NCBI GenBank assembly: GCA_946480475.1
Contig: CAMLJM010000008.1
Span: forward strand, 18,696-82,695
DNA: 64,000 nucleotides
Origin: an uncultured Alphaproteobacteria bacterium
Lineage (GTDB): Bacteria; Pseudomonadota; Alphaproteobacteria; Micavibrionales; Micavibrionaceae
Direction of reading: 5' to 3'
This document shows, one piece after another, positions 39,090 through 48,002 of the stretch. Within the stretch, counting starts at the first letter, position 1; the number at the start of each line of letters is the position of its first letter. The position numbers and the translations under genes are program-made. The notes under the pieces are model-generated. The model saw only the letters and a program-made list of their open reading frames with translations. It made no database searches and was not told the DNA's origin.

Positions 39090-40319
39090 TCAGGCAGAAA
39101 TCCGTGCGGGTTGCCATGATTTCAGCAATTCGATGACTTTGCTTTCAGGCAGGGGTTTAGCGAAATGGTAACCTTGTGCCGCTTCGCAGCCCATATCCCG
39201 GAGCAGGGCAGCTTCCTCACGGGTTTCTACCCCTTCGGCAATGATATTCAGGCCCATATTTTTACCCAGCCCCACGATGGATTTTACCAATTCGCGGCTG
39301 CGCGTGTCTTTTTCCATGGCCCGGACGAAGCTTTGGTCGATCTTCAAAGTTTCGATGGGGAAGTAATAGAGATAACTGAGTGAGGAGTAACCAGTGCCAA
39401 AATCATCAATCGAAATGCCCATACCGGCATCTTTACATTTCTGCAGGGTGTCTTTGGCCATGTCTGGTTGTTGCATCAGCAGACGCTCGGTAATTTCCAG
39501 CTTGATCTGCCATGGTTTCAGGCCGCTGGCTTCAGTCGTGCCAACTGTATTCTGCACGAAATCGCTTTCGGCGAAATCATGACTCGAGAAGTTGACGCTC
39601 ACGTAAAGCTTTTCCTTTTGGCCCAGCGCTGCTTCGATGCGTTTCAGCGCCGCGCATGACTCTTTCAATGCCCATTTACTCGCATCAACAATTAAACCGC
39701 TTTTCTCGGCAATCGGAATGAATACGCCCGGTGAAATGAAGCCTTTTTGCGGGTGTGTCCAGCGCATAAGGGCTTCAAAACCGATAACAGAACCTTCTTG
39801 CAGATCAATGATCGGCTGGTAATGCAGCTCCAGCTCATCATTCTCGAGTGCATGCTTGAATTCGTTCGATATGGTCACCGATTCAAAAACGTCTGATTGC
39901 GTCGCATAATTTCGTTCCAGAATTTCCGGTGGAGGGACAGCAGCGCTTTCATGCAGTATCTCGGCGCGCGCCAGCGTATCGCGGAAGCGCGTCAGAATAA
40001 CCTGTGACACCATCTGAATTACGGGGTCAGATGTTTTCAGACGCTGCGCGAAATCTTCACGCGAAATTTCCAGCATCTTGCAATCTTTTAAGGCGCGTAC
40101 TGTGGCTGTGCGGGGGGCGGCATCGACAATTGCCATTTCACCGATGATAGTACCTTCACCGCGTGTGCTGATAATTTGTGATTTACCATCCGCGCGCTGG
40201 ATCAGAATTTCAACCTGACCCTCTTCAATGATATAGGCGCAATCGCCTGTCTCACCCTGTTTCAGGATGATATCTCCGGCTTTGAAAGTGCGTCTGGCGT
40301 GCTGTTGTTGGCCGCTCAT
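39090..40319 (-). CDS. Cyclic-nucleotide-binding EAL phosphodiesterase (c-di-GMP degradation)
   Basis: 409 residues, no membrane segment. An N-terminal cNMP-binding domain (about 10-125) carries the phosphate-binding cassette GEMAIVDAAPRTATV with its conserved Arg. An EAL domain (about 165-405) follows, with all key elements intact: GFEALMRW, LEITERLL, IDDFGTGYSSLSYL, LKIDQSF, IAEGVET and QGYHFAKPL. It should cleave c-di-GMP under control of cAMP or cGMP. It is upstream of, and codirectional with, the giant secreted protein gene (237-base gap) and lies 4 kb from a cyclase, which suggests a common circuit. Confidence 0.92.
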   Translation of the reverse strand: MSGQQQHARRTFKAGDIILKQGETGDCAYIIEEGQVEILIQRADGKSQIISTRGEGTIIGEMAIVDAAPRTATVRALKDCKMLEISREDFAQRLKTSDPVIQMVSQVILTRFRDTLARAEILHESAAVPPPEILERNYATQSDVFESVTISNEFKHALENDELELHYQPIIDLQEGSVIGFEALMRWTHPQKGFISPGVFIPIAEKSGLIVDASKWALKESCAALKRIEAALGQKEKLYVSVNFSSHDFAESDFVQNTVGTTEASGLKPWQIKLEITERLLMQQPDMAKDTLQKCKDAGMGISIDDFGTGYSSLSYLYYFPIETLKIDQSFVRAMEKDTRSRELVKSIVGLGKNMGLNIIAEGVETREEAALLRDMGCEAAQGYHFAKPLPESKVIELLKSWQPARISA

Positions 40320-40539
40320 GACTGCTGGTTGTCCTTGTTGTTATTTCCACGAAGGGCAGGGGATACCCTTTATTGTCACGTTTACTATGCAGGATAAGGG
40401 GTTAGCGGGTGGTTAATAAAATACGCGGGTACTGCATGCAAATTATGGGGTAAGTCCGGCATCTTGGCAAACCGAGGCTTTCGCAGCATAATTGAATCTG
40501 TCTTGTTTTATTATTTTCATAATATATAGGAATATTTTT

Positions 40540-40935
40540 ATGACCCCCCTGACCCTGCTGGTTCTCTATATAGCATTCAGGCTGAAACAGTTTATCTGTG
40601 ATTTTCTGCTGCAGAATGACTGGATGGCTCTCAATAAGGGTAAACCGGGCTGGGAAGGCTATAAGGCTCTGCTGACCCATGCGGCTGTTCATGGCGCGGG
40701 AACAACCCTTTTGATGGTTCTGTTGGCGCCAGGCTTTTGGTGGTTAGGGGCTATCGACTTTCTGATGCACGGACTCGTCGATCGTCTCAAGGGCATTTAT
40801 AGCTATCAAAAGGGTTGGACCTATACGGACCGTTGGTTCTGGTGGTCATTCGGATTGGATCAAGAGGCTCATAACTTCACGCACTTGGCCTATATATTGA
40901 TGATTGTGGCCCATATGGGCGGCCTGCATTTCTAG
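40540..40935 (+). CDS. DUF3307 family membrane protein
   Basis: 131 residues from ATG 40540, which has AGGAA nine bases upstream; an in-frame start 48 bases earlier is less likely. The start TLLVLYIAFRLKQFICDFLLQ with NDWMALNKGKPGWEGYKALLTH is the DUF3307 pattern; three to four membrane segments with conserved His (THAAVHG, MHGLVD, HNFTHL). Function of the family is unknown. Divergent from the EAL gene. Confidence 0.8.
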   Translation: MTPLTLLVLYIAFRLKQFICDFLLQNDWMALNKGKPGWEGYKALLTHAAVHGAGTTLLMVLLAPGFWWLGAIDFLMHGLVDRLKGIYSYQKGWTYTDRWFWWSFGLDQEAHNFTHLAYILMIVAHMGGLHF

Positions 40936-40982
40936 GAAACTTTTCGGGCTTGATCCGCGTTAGTGCAGTTGGAGATAAAATC

Positions 40983-41114
40983 ATGAAAAAAACCATTATT
41001 TTAAGCTGTTTTATTGCCCTAATAGGCTTGAGTGCGTGCCAGACACATCCGCGTCACCCGCACGATGGTGATTTCTGCCCGCCAGGGCACGCTAAAAAAG
41101 GCTATTGTGACTGA
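40983..41114 (+). CDS. Tiny lipoprotein, 43 residues, with CPPGHAKKG motif
   Basis: ATG 40983 has GGAG eight bases upstream. Basic start and hydrophobic core end in the lipobox LSAC, with the lipidated Cys at residue 19. The 24-residue mature part is His/Pro-rich (THPRHPHDGD) and ends CPPGHAKKGYCD, a two-Cys motif seen at the ends of RcnB-like and other small periplasmic proteins of proteobacteria. It may bind metal through its His/Cys residues (inference). It is too small to be a standard gene call but the ribosome site, lipobox and 3-part layout support it. Confidence 0.6.
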   Translation: MKKTIILSCFIALIGLSACQTHPRHPHDGDFCPPGHAKKGYCD

Positions 41115-41144
41115 TTTTTAAGCGCTAAACCTGATCTTTTCAGC

Positions 41145-41174
41145 TTGACAGTGTCCGGGTGATATCGCTATTGT
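41145..41174 (+). promoter_or_regulatory. Promoter for rpmJ
   Basis: TTGACA (41145-41150, exact -35) and TATTGT (41169-41174, 4 of 6) with an 18-base spacer, 38 bases upstream of the rpmJ start. It also starts just after the tiny lipoprotein gene, making rpmJ a single-gene unit. Confidence 0.55.
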
Positions 41175-41211
41175 CCGACCCTGATCCAGAATTCGTATAA
41201 GGAATAGTGCG

Positions 41212-41337
41212 ATGAAAGTCGTTAACTCATTGAAAACATTGAAAGTTCGTGACCGTAACTGCAAGGTCGTTAAGCGCCGTGGCCGTGTATACGTCATCAA
41301 CAAAAAGAACCCGCGCATGAAGGCACGTCAGGGTTAA
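41212..41337 (+). CDS. rpmJ: 50S ribosomal protein L36, long zinc-free form
   Basis: 41 residues: [20 protein letters not shown] then [20 protein letters not shown]. This is the C-minus paralogue type of L36 found as the only copy in alphaproteobacteria; the zinc-binding Cys/His set of the short form is missing apart from one Cys. AAGGAA is seven bases upstream. Followed by a terminator. Confidence 0.95.
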   Translation: MKVVNSLKTLKVRDRNCKVVKRRGRVYVINKKNPRMKARQG

Positions 41338-41365
41338 TTCCTGTACGTCTTCATAAGATGCATTT

Positions 41366-41400
41366 AAAACCCCGCCGAAGATTCTTCAGGCGGGTTTTTT
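41366..41400 (+). terminator. Intrinsic terminator after rpmJ
   Basis: CCCGCC-GAAG...CTTC-(A)-GGCGGG stem (41371-41394 core) followed by TTTTTT; A-run on the left also allows weak function on the other strand. Confidence 0.85.
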
Positions 41401-41507
41401 ACATCCCCTTCCTGAAGAATCCATAACATTTACAGGGTGTGAATGACTGGTGCACGACTGCAGAATCCCCCGTGCGTGGGCTTGGCGGCTCTGCTATAAC
41501 CACTTGA

Positions 41508-42584
<1,077 letters not shown>

Positions 42585-42632
42585 TGAGCGTTGAAAAGTT
42601 CCCGGCATACCATTGAAATTTATCCACGATTT

Positions 42633-42664
42633 CAGGGCTTCAAGATAGACGAAGCCCTGTTTTT
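42633..42664 (+). terminator. Intrinsic terminator between mreB and mreC
   Basis: CAGGGCTTC (42633-42641), 9-base loop, GAAGCCCTG (42651-42659), then TTTTTC. Perfect 9-base stem plus T-run. It lies 48 bases after the mreB stop. Confidence 0.85.
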
Positions 42665-42795
42665 CTTGTTAAACTGATAGGTATCAGGGGTTGCTTCTTT
42701 CCCGGTTTCCTTTTAGCAGTTGGTTAAGTGTTTTTACGATAATTTAGAACTGTAGAAATGCGGGCCAACCATTTTCGATAATTAGGATTTTTGAC

Positions 42796-43674
42796 TTGCG
42801 CGTACGCTCTCGTCCCAGAAGCCTTATTAGAATTGCTACGCTACAGGCGTGGGGACCCCGTGCGACCTCCATGTTTTTTGCGCTGGCGGCTTTGGTCCTG
42901 TTTGTCATGTCCTTCGCAAGCCCTAATAACATGCGTTTATTGCGCACAGGCGCGGCCGATATGTTTGCCCCGGTTCTCTCTGTTGTAAATTATCCGATCG
43001 AGCAAGCGGCTTCTTATATTCGCGCTGTCACAGGCATCGCAGAACTGCAGAATGAAAATGCTCGCCTGTTGCAGGAAAATGCCCGCCTGCGCGAGTGGTA
43101 TCATGCCGCCATGCAGCTTAAGAATGACAATGAATCCCTGCAAAAGCTTCTGAAAGTCCAGATAGAGCCGCAACACACCTTCATTACAGCGCGTATTATC
43201 GCCGATTCGGACACAGCCTTCGTGCGCAGCGTTCTGGTGATGGCCGGGAGTGAAAATGGCGTAGATGAAGCCCAGGCCGTTCTGGGCGGCGAGGGCCTCA
43301 TGGGCCGCATTGTGGAAGCGGGTAAAAAGTCGTCCCGCGTGCTGCTGCTGACCGATATGAACGCCCGTGTGCCCGTATTCGTGGGTAACGAAAACATTCG
43401 CGCCATGCTGGCGGGTAATAATACGGATACTCCCGAAATTATCCACCTTCCACCTCAGACAACGATCAAGGCCGGTGATCGTGTGACTACTTCCGGCCAT
43501 GGCGGCCTGTATCCTCACGGCATTCCCGTGGGTGAGGTTGTGGCCACAGCGACAGGCGATCTGCGTGTGCGTCTTTATTCCGATATCGACCGCACTAATT
43601 ATGTGCGCGTGGTCAAGCGTACGGATGATCCAAACCTGAGGATTGCCCCGGTTTCTGAGCCTGTGGCGGATTGA
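42796..43674 (+). CDS. mreC: Rod shape-determining protein MreC
   Basis: 292 residues from TTG 42796 (AGGA eight bases upstream); no better ATG precedes the membrane segment. A basic N-terminus, one membrane segment (SMFFALAALVLFVMSFAS), a coiled coil (about 75-115, ELQNENARLLQENARLREW) and a beta-domain with GLMGRIVEAGKKSSRVLLLT and TSGHGGLYPHGIPVGEVV. Periplasmic scaffold of the elongasome that activates PBP2. Confidence 0.93.
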   Translation: MRVRSRPRSLIRIATLQAWGPRATSMFFALAALVLFVMSFASPNNMRLLRTGAADMFAPVLSVVNYPIEQAASYIRAVTGIAELQNENARLLQENARLREWYHAAMQLKNDNESLQKLLKVQIEPQHTFITARIIADSDTAFVRSVLVMAGSENGVDEAQAVLGGEGLMGRIVEAGKKSSRVLLLTDMNARVPVFVGNENIRAMLAGNNTDTPEIIHLPPQTTIKAGDRVTTSGHGGLYPHGIPVGEVVATATGDLRVRLYSDIDRTNYVRVVKRTDDPNLRIAPVSEPVAD

Positions 43675-43708
43675 CCCTAGGGGCGCTAGTCTTTACGTTA
43701 TCTCCATC

Positions 43709-44281
43709 ATGGCAAGGCGCAGAAAAAGCCGGCATTCCGGCATTTCCGAGATATCATTCTCGCGGCGGGGACTGGAGGCAATCTTCAGGCTCATGATCGT
43801 CTATGCCTTTCTCGCAGCGCTCTTTATTCTGAATCTTACATCGTTACCTGTACCGCATGCCGGCTTGATCAAGCCGCATCTTGTGCTGATGGCTGTTTAT
43901 TACTGGGCCATTTTTCGCCCCACTTTAATTCCGACATGGCTTTGTTTTGTCGTGGGTGTGCTTCTCGATATTTTGTCGGGCATGCCGCCGGGATTGCAGG
44001 CATTTGTTCTTGTATTAACACAAAGCTTTGTTCGTGATCAGCGCAAATTCCTGATGGCGCAGCCCTATATTTCACTCTGGGCTATTTTTGGTTTGGTCGT
44101 GTCTATGGCAGCGCTTATTCAATGGGCGCTTTTTGGCCTGGCGAATAATATGCAGTGGTTGCCGCTCATACCGCTGGCGGCGGGCGTGCTTGTGACATTC
44201 TGCCTGTTCCCGGCTGTCAGTATGGCGCTGATTGCCACGCACCGCATGTTGTCACCTGGCAACCGTAACTCCTACTCCTAA
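43709..44281 (+). CDS. mreD: Rod shape-determining membrane protein MreD
   Basis: 190 residues from ATG 43709 (MARRRKSRHSG), chosen over an ATG 66 bases upstream that would overlap mreC. Five to six hydrophobic segments, with the MreD-typical GLIKPHLVLMAVYYWAIFRP and GVLLDILSGMPPGLQAFVL. Identity rests partly on position between mreC and mrdA. No clear ribosome site; 34 bases after mreC. Confidence 0.88.
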   Translation: MARRRKSRHSGISEISFSRRGLEAIFRLMIVYAFLAALFILNLTSLPVPHAGLIKPHLVLMAVYYWAIFRPTLIPTWLCFVVGVLLDILSGMPPGLQAFVLVLTQSFVRDQRKFLMAQPYISLWAIFGLVVSMAALIQWALFGLANNMQWLPLIPLAAGVLVTFCLFPAVSMALIATHRMLSPGNRNSYS

Positions 44282-44291
44282 GGGCATTCAC

Positions 44292-46208
44292 ATGCTGGAA
44301 CGCGATCAGGACAGAGTGGAAAAGTTTACGCGCCGTGCCTTTGTGGTGGGGGGCGTGCAGACTTTGCTGCTCGGGACTTTGGTGGGGCGTCTGGGCTGGT
44401 TGCAGATATCGCAGAGCGAGCGTTATCGTACACTGGCTGATAGTAACCGTATTAACGTGCGGCTTGTGGCGCCGCCACGCGGTCTTATTATTGATCGTAC
44501 CGGTAAGTTGTTGGCGATCAATGACCAGAATTTCCGCCTGATCGTCATTCCGGAACAGGTCGAGAGCATGGATGACACACTGCATCGCCTGCAAAAATAT
44601 GTCACGCTCACCGATAAAGATATTACGCGCCTGAAGGCGCAGGCCAAGAAGAATCCAAAATTCTTCCCGCTTGAAGTGCAGGAAAACTTGGATTGGGAAA
44701 CCGTATCACGTGTTGAAGTGAACCTGCCTGACCTGCCCGGCGTTGCAATCGATGTGGGTGAAGTGCGCAGCTATCCCATGGCGCAAGCCACAGCGCACAT
44801 TTTGGGTTATGTAGGGGCGGTTGCCAAAGGGGATGAAGGCACAGATCCGCTTTTGAAAATGCCAGGTTTCAAAATCGGTAAAACCGGGATTGAAAAAACC
44901 TATGATAAAGATCTGCGCGGCAAGGCCGGATCGGCCGAGGTTGAAGTAAACGTTGTAGGCCGTGAGGTGCGATCCTTACGCAATACGCCATCCCAGCCAG
45001 GTAAAACCCTGCGACTGACGATTGATGCTGATCTGCAGGCCTTTACACAGCAACGCCTGCTTTCAGAACGCAGCGCTTCTGCTGTCATTATGGATGTACG
45101 CTCAGGTGAAATTTATACGCTGGCATCATCACCCAGTTTTAACCCGAATGATTTTGCCAAAGGTATTCCTGCCGATCTTTGGGAAGGGCTTCTTTCTGAT
45201 CCCGGGTTGCCGCTGAATAACAAAGCCGTGGGGGGCTCATATCCACCGGGCTCGACATTCAAAATGGTGACCGCGCTGGCCGCACTGGATGCAGGCCTTA
45301 TCGGTCCTGGCTCAACGGCGTTCTGCCCAGGTCACTATCAATTGGGCAATACCAGATTTCACTGCTGGAAGCGCGGTGGTCATGGCTATGTGAATGTGGT
45401 CAGCGCTCTGGCGGAATCATGCGATACGTTCTTTTACAAGATTGCCGTTGACCTTGGTATTAACCGGATTGCCGAGATGGCAAACAAACTGGGCCTCGGG
45501 GCAAAGTTGGGCATTGAACTGCCGGAAGAACGCCCCGGCCTGATGCCGACCACGCAATGGAAAAAACAAACGATGACAGACAAAATCTGGCATCCGGGTG
45601 AATCAATCGTTTGCTCCATCGGGCAGGGTTATGTGCAGGCAACGCCCTTGCAACTCGCGGTCATGACGGCACGTATCGTCAATGGCGGTTATGCGGTAAA
45701 GCCATGGATTACAGGATATGTCGGTGAAACACCTACCCATGATGAACCATGGGAAAAAATCGGCATTAAGAAGCAATATCTGGATATCGTGATGAAGGGG
45801 ATGGATCATGTCGTGAACTTCCCCGGCGGTACAGCCTTAGGCTCACGCATCAATACTGAAACAACGGGTGTGGGGGCCATGGGCGGTAAGACCGGCACGT
45901 CACAGGTCAAGCGTATTACGGCTGATGAAAGGGCGCGCGGCGTAAAGCAGGAAGACCTACCTTGGAAATTTCGCCATCATGCACTGTTTGTGGGGTATGC
46001 GCCGGTCGATAATCCGCGCTATGTTTGTTCAGTTGTGGTCGAACATGGCGGCGGTGGCTCTGCCGTCGCGGCCCCGATTGCCCGCGATCTTTTGATTGAA
46101 ACGCAGAAACGAAATCCGGCCTCGAATATCTTGCGCCCCGTGAACGCGCAGGAAGTTGACCGGACATTCCCGCCGCGCAAACCGAAACCATCAACAGAAC
46201 AGGAATAA
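44292..46208 (+). CDS. mrdA: Penicillin-binding protein 2 (elongation transpeptidase)
   Basis: 638 residues from ATG 44292 (MLERDQDR), 10 bases after mreD; class B PBP of the elongasome. One membrane segment near residue 20-40, a dimerisation domain starting RGLIIDRTGKLLAINDQNFR, and a transpeptidase domain with SxxK as YPPGSTFKM, SxN as ESCDTFF (S-C-D, normal for PBP2) and KTG as GGKTGTSQV. Forms the synthase pair with RodA, whose gene follows after one base. Confidence 0.95.
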   Translation: MLERDQDRVEKFTRRAFVVGGVQTLLLGTLVGRLGWLQISQSERYRTLADSNRINVRLVAPPRGLIIDRTGKLLAINDQNFRLIVIPEQVESMDDTLHRLQKYVTLTDKDITRLKAQAKKNPKFFPLEVQENLDWETVSRVEVNLPDLPGVAIDVGEVRSYPMAQATAHILGYVGAVAKGDEGTDPLLKMPGFKIGKTGIEKTYDKDLRGKAGSAEVEVNVVGREVRSLRNTPSQPGKTLRLTIDADLQAFTQQRLLSERSASAVIMDVRSGEIYTLASSPSFNPNDFAKGIPADLWEGLLSDPGLPLNNKAVGGSYPPGSTFKMVTALAALDAGLIGPGSTAFCPGHYQLGNTRFHCWKRGGHGYVNVVSALAESCDTFFYKIAVDLGINRIAEMANKLGLGAKLGIELPEERPGLMPTTQWKKQTMTDKIWHPGESIVCSIGQGYVQATPLQLAVMTARIVNGGYAVKPWITGYVGETPTHDEPWEKIGIKKQYLDIVMKGMDHVVNFPGGTALGSRINTETTGVGAMGGKTGTSQVKRITADERARGVKQEDLPWKFRHHALFVGYAPVDNPRYVCSVVVEHGGGGSAVAAPIARDLLIETQKRNPASNILRPVNAQEVDRTFPPRKPKPSTEQE

Positions 46209-46209
46209 T

Positions 46210-47343
46210 ATGGGCCTGTCATTTGATATACAGACAGATCAAAGACCGCTACAGAAGCTGGGCAACCTCAACTGGGGTCTTGTACTGCTGATTACGGTGA
46301 TTGCTACTATCGGTTTTGCGGCCCTGTACTCTGCCGCGAACGGTAGTTTCGAGCCTTGGGCCCTGAAGCAGATTATCCGTTTCATGGTGGGATTTGTGAT
46401 GATGCTGGTCATAGCCATGATCGATATACGGTTCTGGTACAGGATAGCCTATCCCACGTTCCTGATAGGTTTTGTGCTGCTGGTCATTGTGGAATTCATG
46501 GGCCAGATCGGTATGGGTGCGCAACGCTGGATCAATCTCGGCTTTATCCAGATACAGCCTTCGGAACTGATGAAGATTGCGCTGATTATGGCGATGGCGC
46601 GCTATTTCCACGCGGCTACCAACGAAGATATGAAACGCCTGTCGTTTCTGATCGTTCCGGCATTGATGATGGTGCTGCCTATCGGACTTGTATTGCTGCA
46701 GCCGAACCTGGGTACAGCGACCATTCTTGCGGTTGATGGTGTTACTATGATGTTTATCGCCGGCGCGCCGTTGTGGATTTATATTCTGGGCGGGGCCTCG
46801 TTAGTGGCGTTGATCCCGGCGGTATGGATGTTCTATATGCACGATTACCAGAAGCAACGTGTATTGACCTTCCTCAATCCTGAATCCGACCCGCTCGGTG
46901 CTGGTTACCACATCACCCAATCCAAGATCGCTCTCGGGTCTGGCGGTGTTGATGGTCGCGGTTTCCTGCAGGGCACGCAAAGCAAGCTCAATTTCCTTCC
47001 AGAGAAGGAAACAGATTTCATCTTTACGCTCTGGGCGGAAGAGTGGGGATTGTTAGGCGGAACGCTGCTGCTACTTCTGTTCGGTCTGGTATTTCTCTAT
47101 TGCGGCTGGATTGCTTTCCGTTGCCGCCATGCTTTCGGTCGCTATCTGGTTTTTGGTTTGATGGTAAACTTCTCACTCTATGTTTTTATTAATGTAGCGA
47201 TGGTGATGGGGCTGATCCCTGTCGTGGGGATTCCGTTGCCGCTGGTTTCTTACGGCGGCACGGCCATGCTGGCCTGTCTTGCCGGGTTTGGCCTGATCAT
47301 GTCGGCCAGCATTCATAAGGATGCCAGGTTGGCACGGTTCTGA
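46210..47343 (+). CDS. mrdB: Elongasome glycosyltransferase RodA (SEDS family)
   Basis: 377 residues from ATG 46210, one base after the mrdA stop and with AGGA nearby; an earlier ATG would overlap mrdA. About ten membrane segments. SEDS hallmarks: GAQRWINLGFIQIQPSELMK, LNFLPEKETDFIFTLWAEEW and VVGIPLPLVSYGGTAML. Context with PBP2 and mreBCD identifies it as RodA rather than FtsW. A terminator follows. Confidence 0.96.
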   Translation: MGLSFDIQTDQRPLQKLGNLNWGLVLLITVIATIGFAALYSAANGSFEPWALKQIIRFMVGFVMMLVIAMIDIRFWYRIAYPTFLIGFVLLVIVEFMGQIGMGAQRWINLGFIQIQPSELMKIALIMAMARYFHAATNEDMKRLSFLIVPALMMVLPIGLVLLQPNLGTATILAVDGVTMMFIAGAPLWIYILGGASLVALIPAVWMFYMHDYQKQRVLTFLNPESDPLGAGYHITQSKIALGSGGVDGRGFLQGTQSKLNFLPEKETDFIFTLWAEEWGLLGGTLLLLLFGLVFLYCGWIAFRCRHAFGRYLVFGLMVNFSLYVFINVAMVMGLIPVVGIPLPLVSYGGTAMLACLAGFGLIMSASIHKDARLARF

Positions 47344-47349
47344 CAAAGT

Positions 47350-47377
47350 AAAAACCCCGCTTTTGGCGGGGTTTTTT
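47350..47377. terminator. Intrinsic terminator between mrdB and grxD
   Basis: AACCCCGC, TTTTG loop, GCGGGGTT with A-run and T-run on the two sides; able to stop both convergent transcripts (mrdB and grxD). Confidence 0.85.
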
Positions 47378-47390
47378 AAATTCTGATTTC

Positions 47391-47744
47391 TCATGCCGCA
47401 GCGTTGAAGCTGATACCCTTGGATTGCAGCAGTTCCTGCAGTTCACCACTGGCATACATTTCGCGAATGATATCGCAGCCACCAACAAACTCACCTTTGA
47501 CGTAGAGTTGTGGAATGGTGGGCCACTGCGTGTATTCCTTAATACCCTGGCGGATGTCGTTATCTTCCAGAACATTCACGTCCTTGAACTTTACGCCCAA
47601 CTGCGACAATACCTGAACCACGGCAGCCGAGAAACCGCATTGCGGGAATACAGCGGTACCCTTCATGTACAATACGACTTCGTTAGCACCGATATCGCCG
47701 CGAATACGTTCGAAGACTGTGTTCGGTACGGTTTGTTGCATCAT
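47391..47744 (-). CDS. grxD: Monothiol glutaredoxin Grx4 type
   Basis: 117 residues; CGFS-type glutaredoxin that binds and transfers Fe-S clusters. Active motif is PQCGFSAAVVQVLSQLG; other blocks are VVLYMKGT, WPTIPQLYVKGEFVGGCDII. It follows the BolA gene (24-base gap) on the same strand. Grx4 and BolA proteins form [2Fe-2S] complexes, so the pair is a functional unit. Confidence 0.95.
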   Translation of the reverse strand: MMQQTVPNTVFERIRGDIGANEVVLYMKGTAVFPQCGFSAAVVQVLSQLGVKFKDVNVLEDNDIRQGIKEYTQWPTIPQLYVKGEFVGGCDIIREMYASGELQELLQSKGISFNAAA

Positions 47745-47768
47745 AGTGTTTTACTCCCTTATCAATAT

Positions 47769-48002
47769 CTATTCAGGAACAGCGGTCTGGATCGCCAGCG
47801 CATGTAATTCAGTGCCCATTTTGCCCTGTAAAGCGGCATAAACCATTTGATGCTGCTGCACCCGGCTTTTGCCGCGAAAGGACTCGGAAACGATATAGGC
47901 TGCATAATGATCGCCGTCACCCCTCAAGTCGGAAATAGTGACAATAGCATCGGGAATACCTTCCCGGATCATCTTCTCAATAGTCGGTGCGTCCATACTC
48001 AT
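47769..48002 (-). CDS. BolA family protein
   Basis: 77 residues with the BolA core DGDHYAAYIVSESFRGKSRVQ and HQMVYAALQGKMGTELHALA; the invariant C-terminal His is present. Start ATG 48002 overlaps the purL stop (TAATG). It is shorter than classical BolA and resembles the BolA/IbaG type. Partner of the adjacent Grx4. Confidence 0.92.
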   Translation of the reverse strand: MSMDAPTIEKMIREGIPDAIVTISDLRGDGDHYAAYIVSESFRGKSRVQQHQMVYAALQGKMGTELHALAIQTAVPE

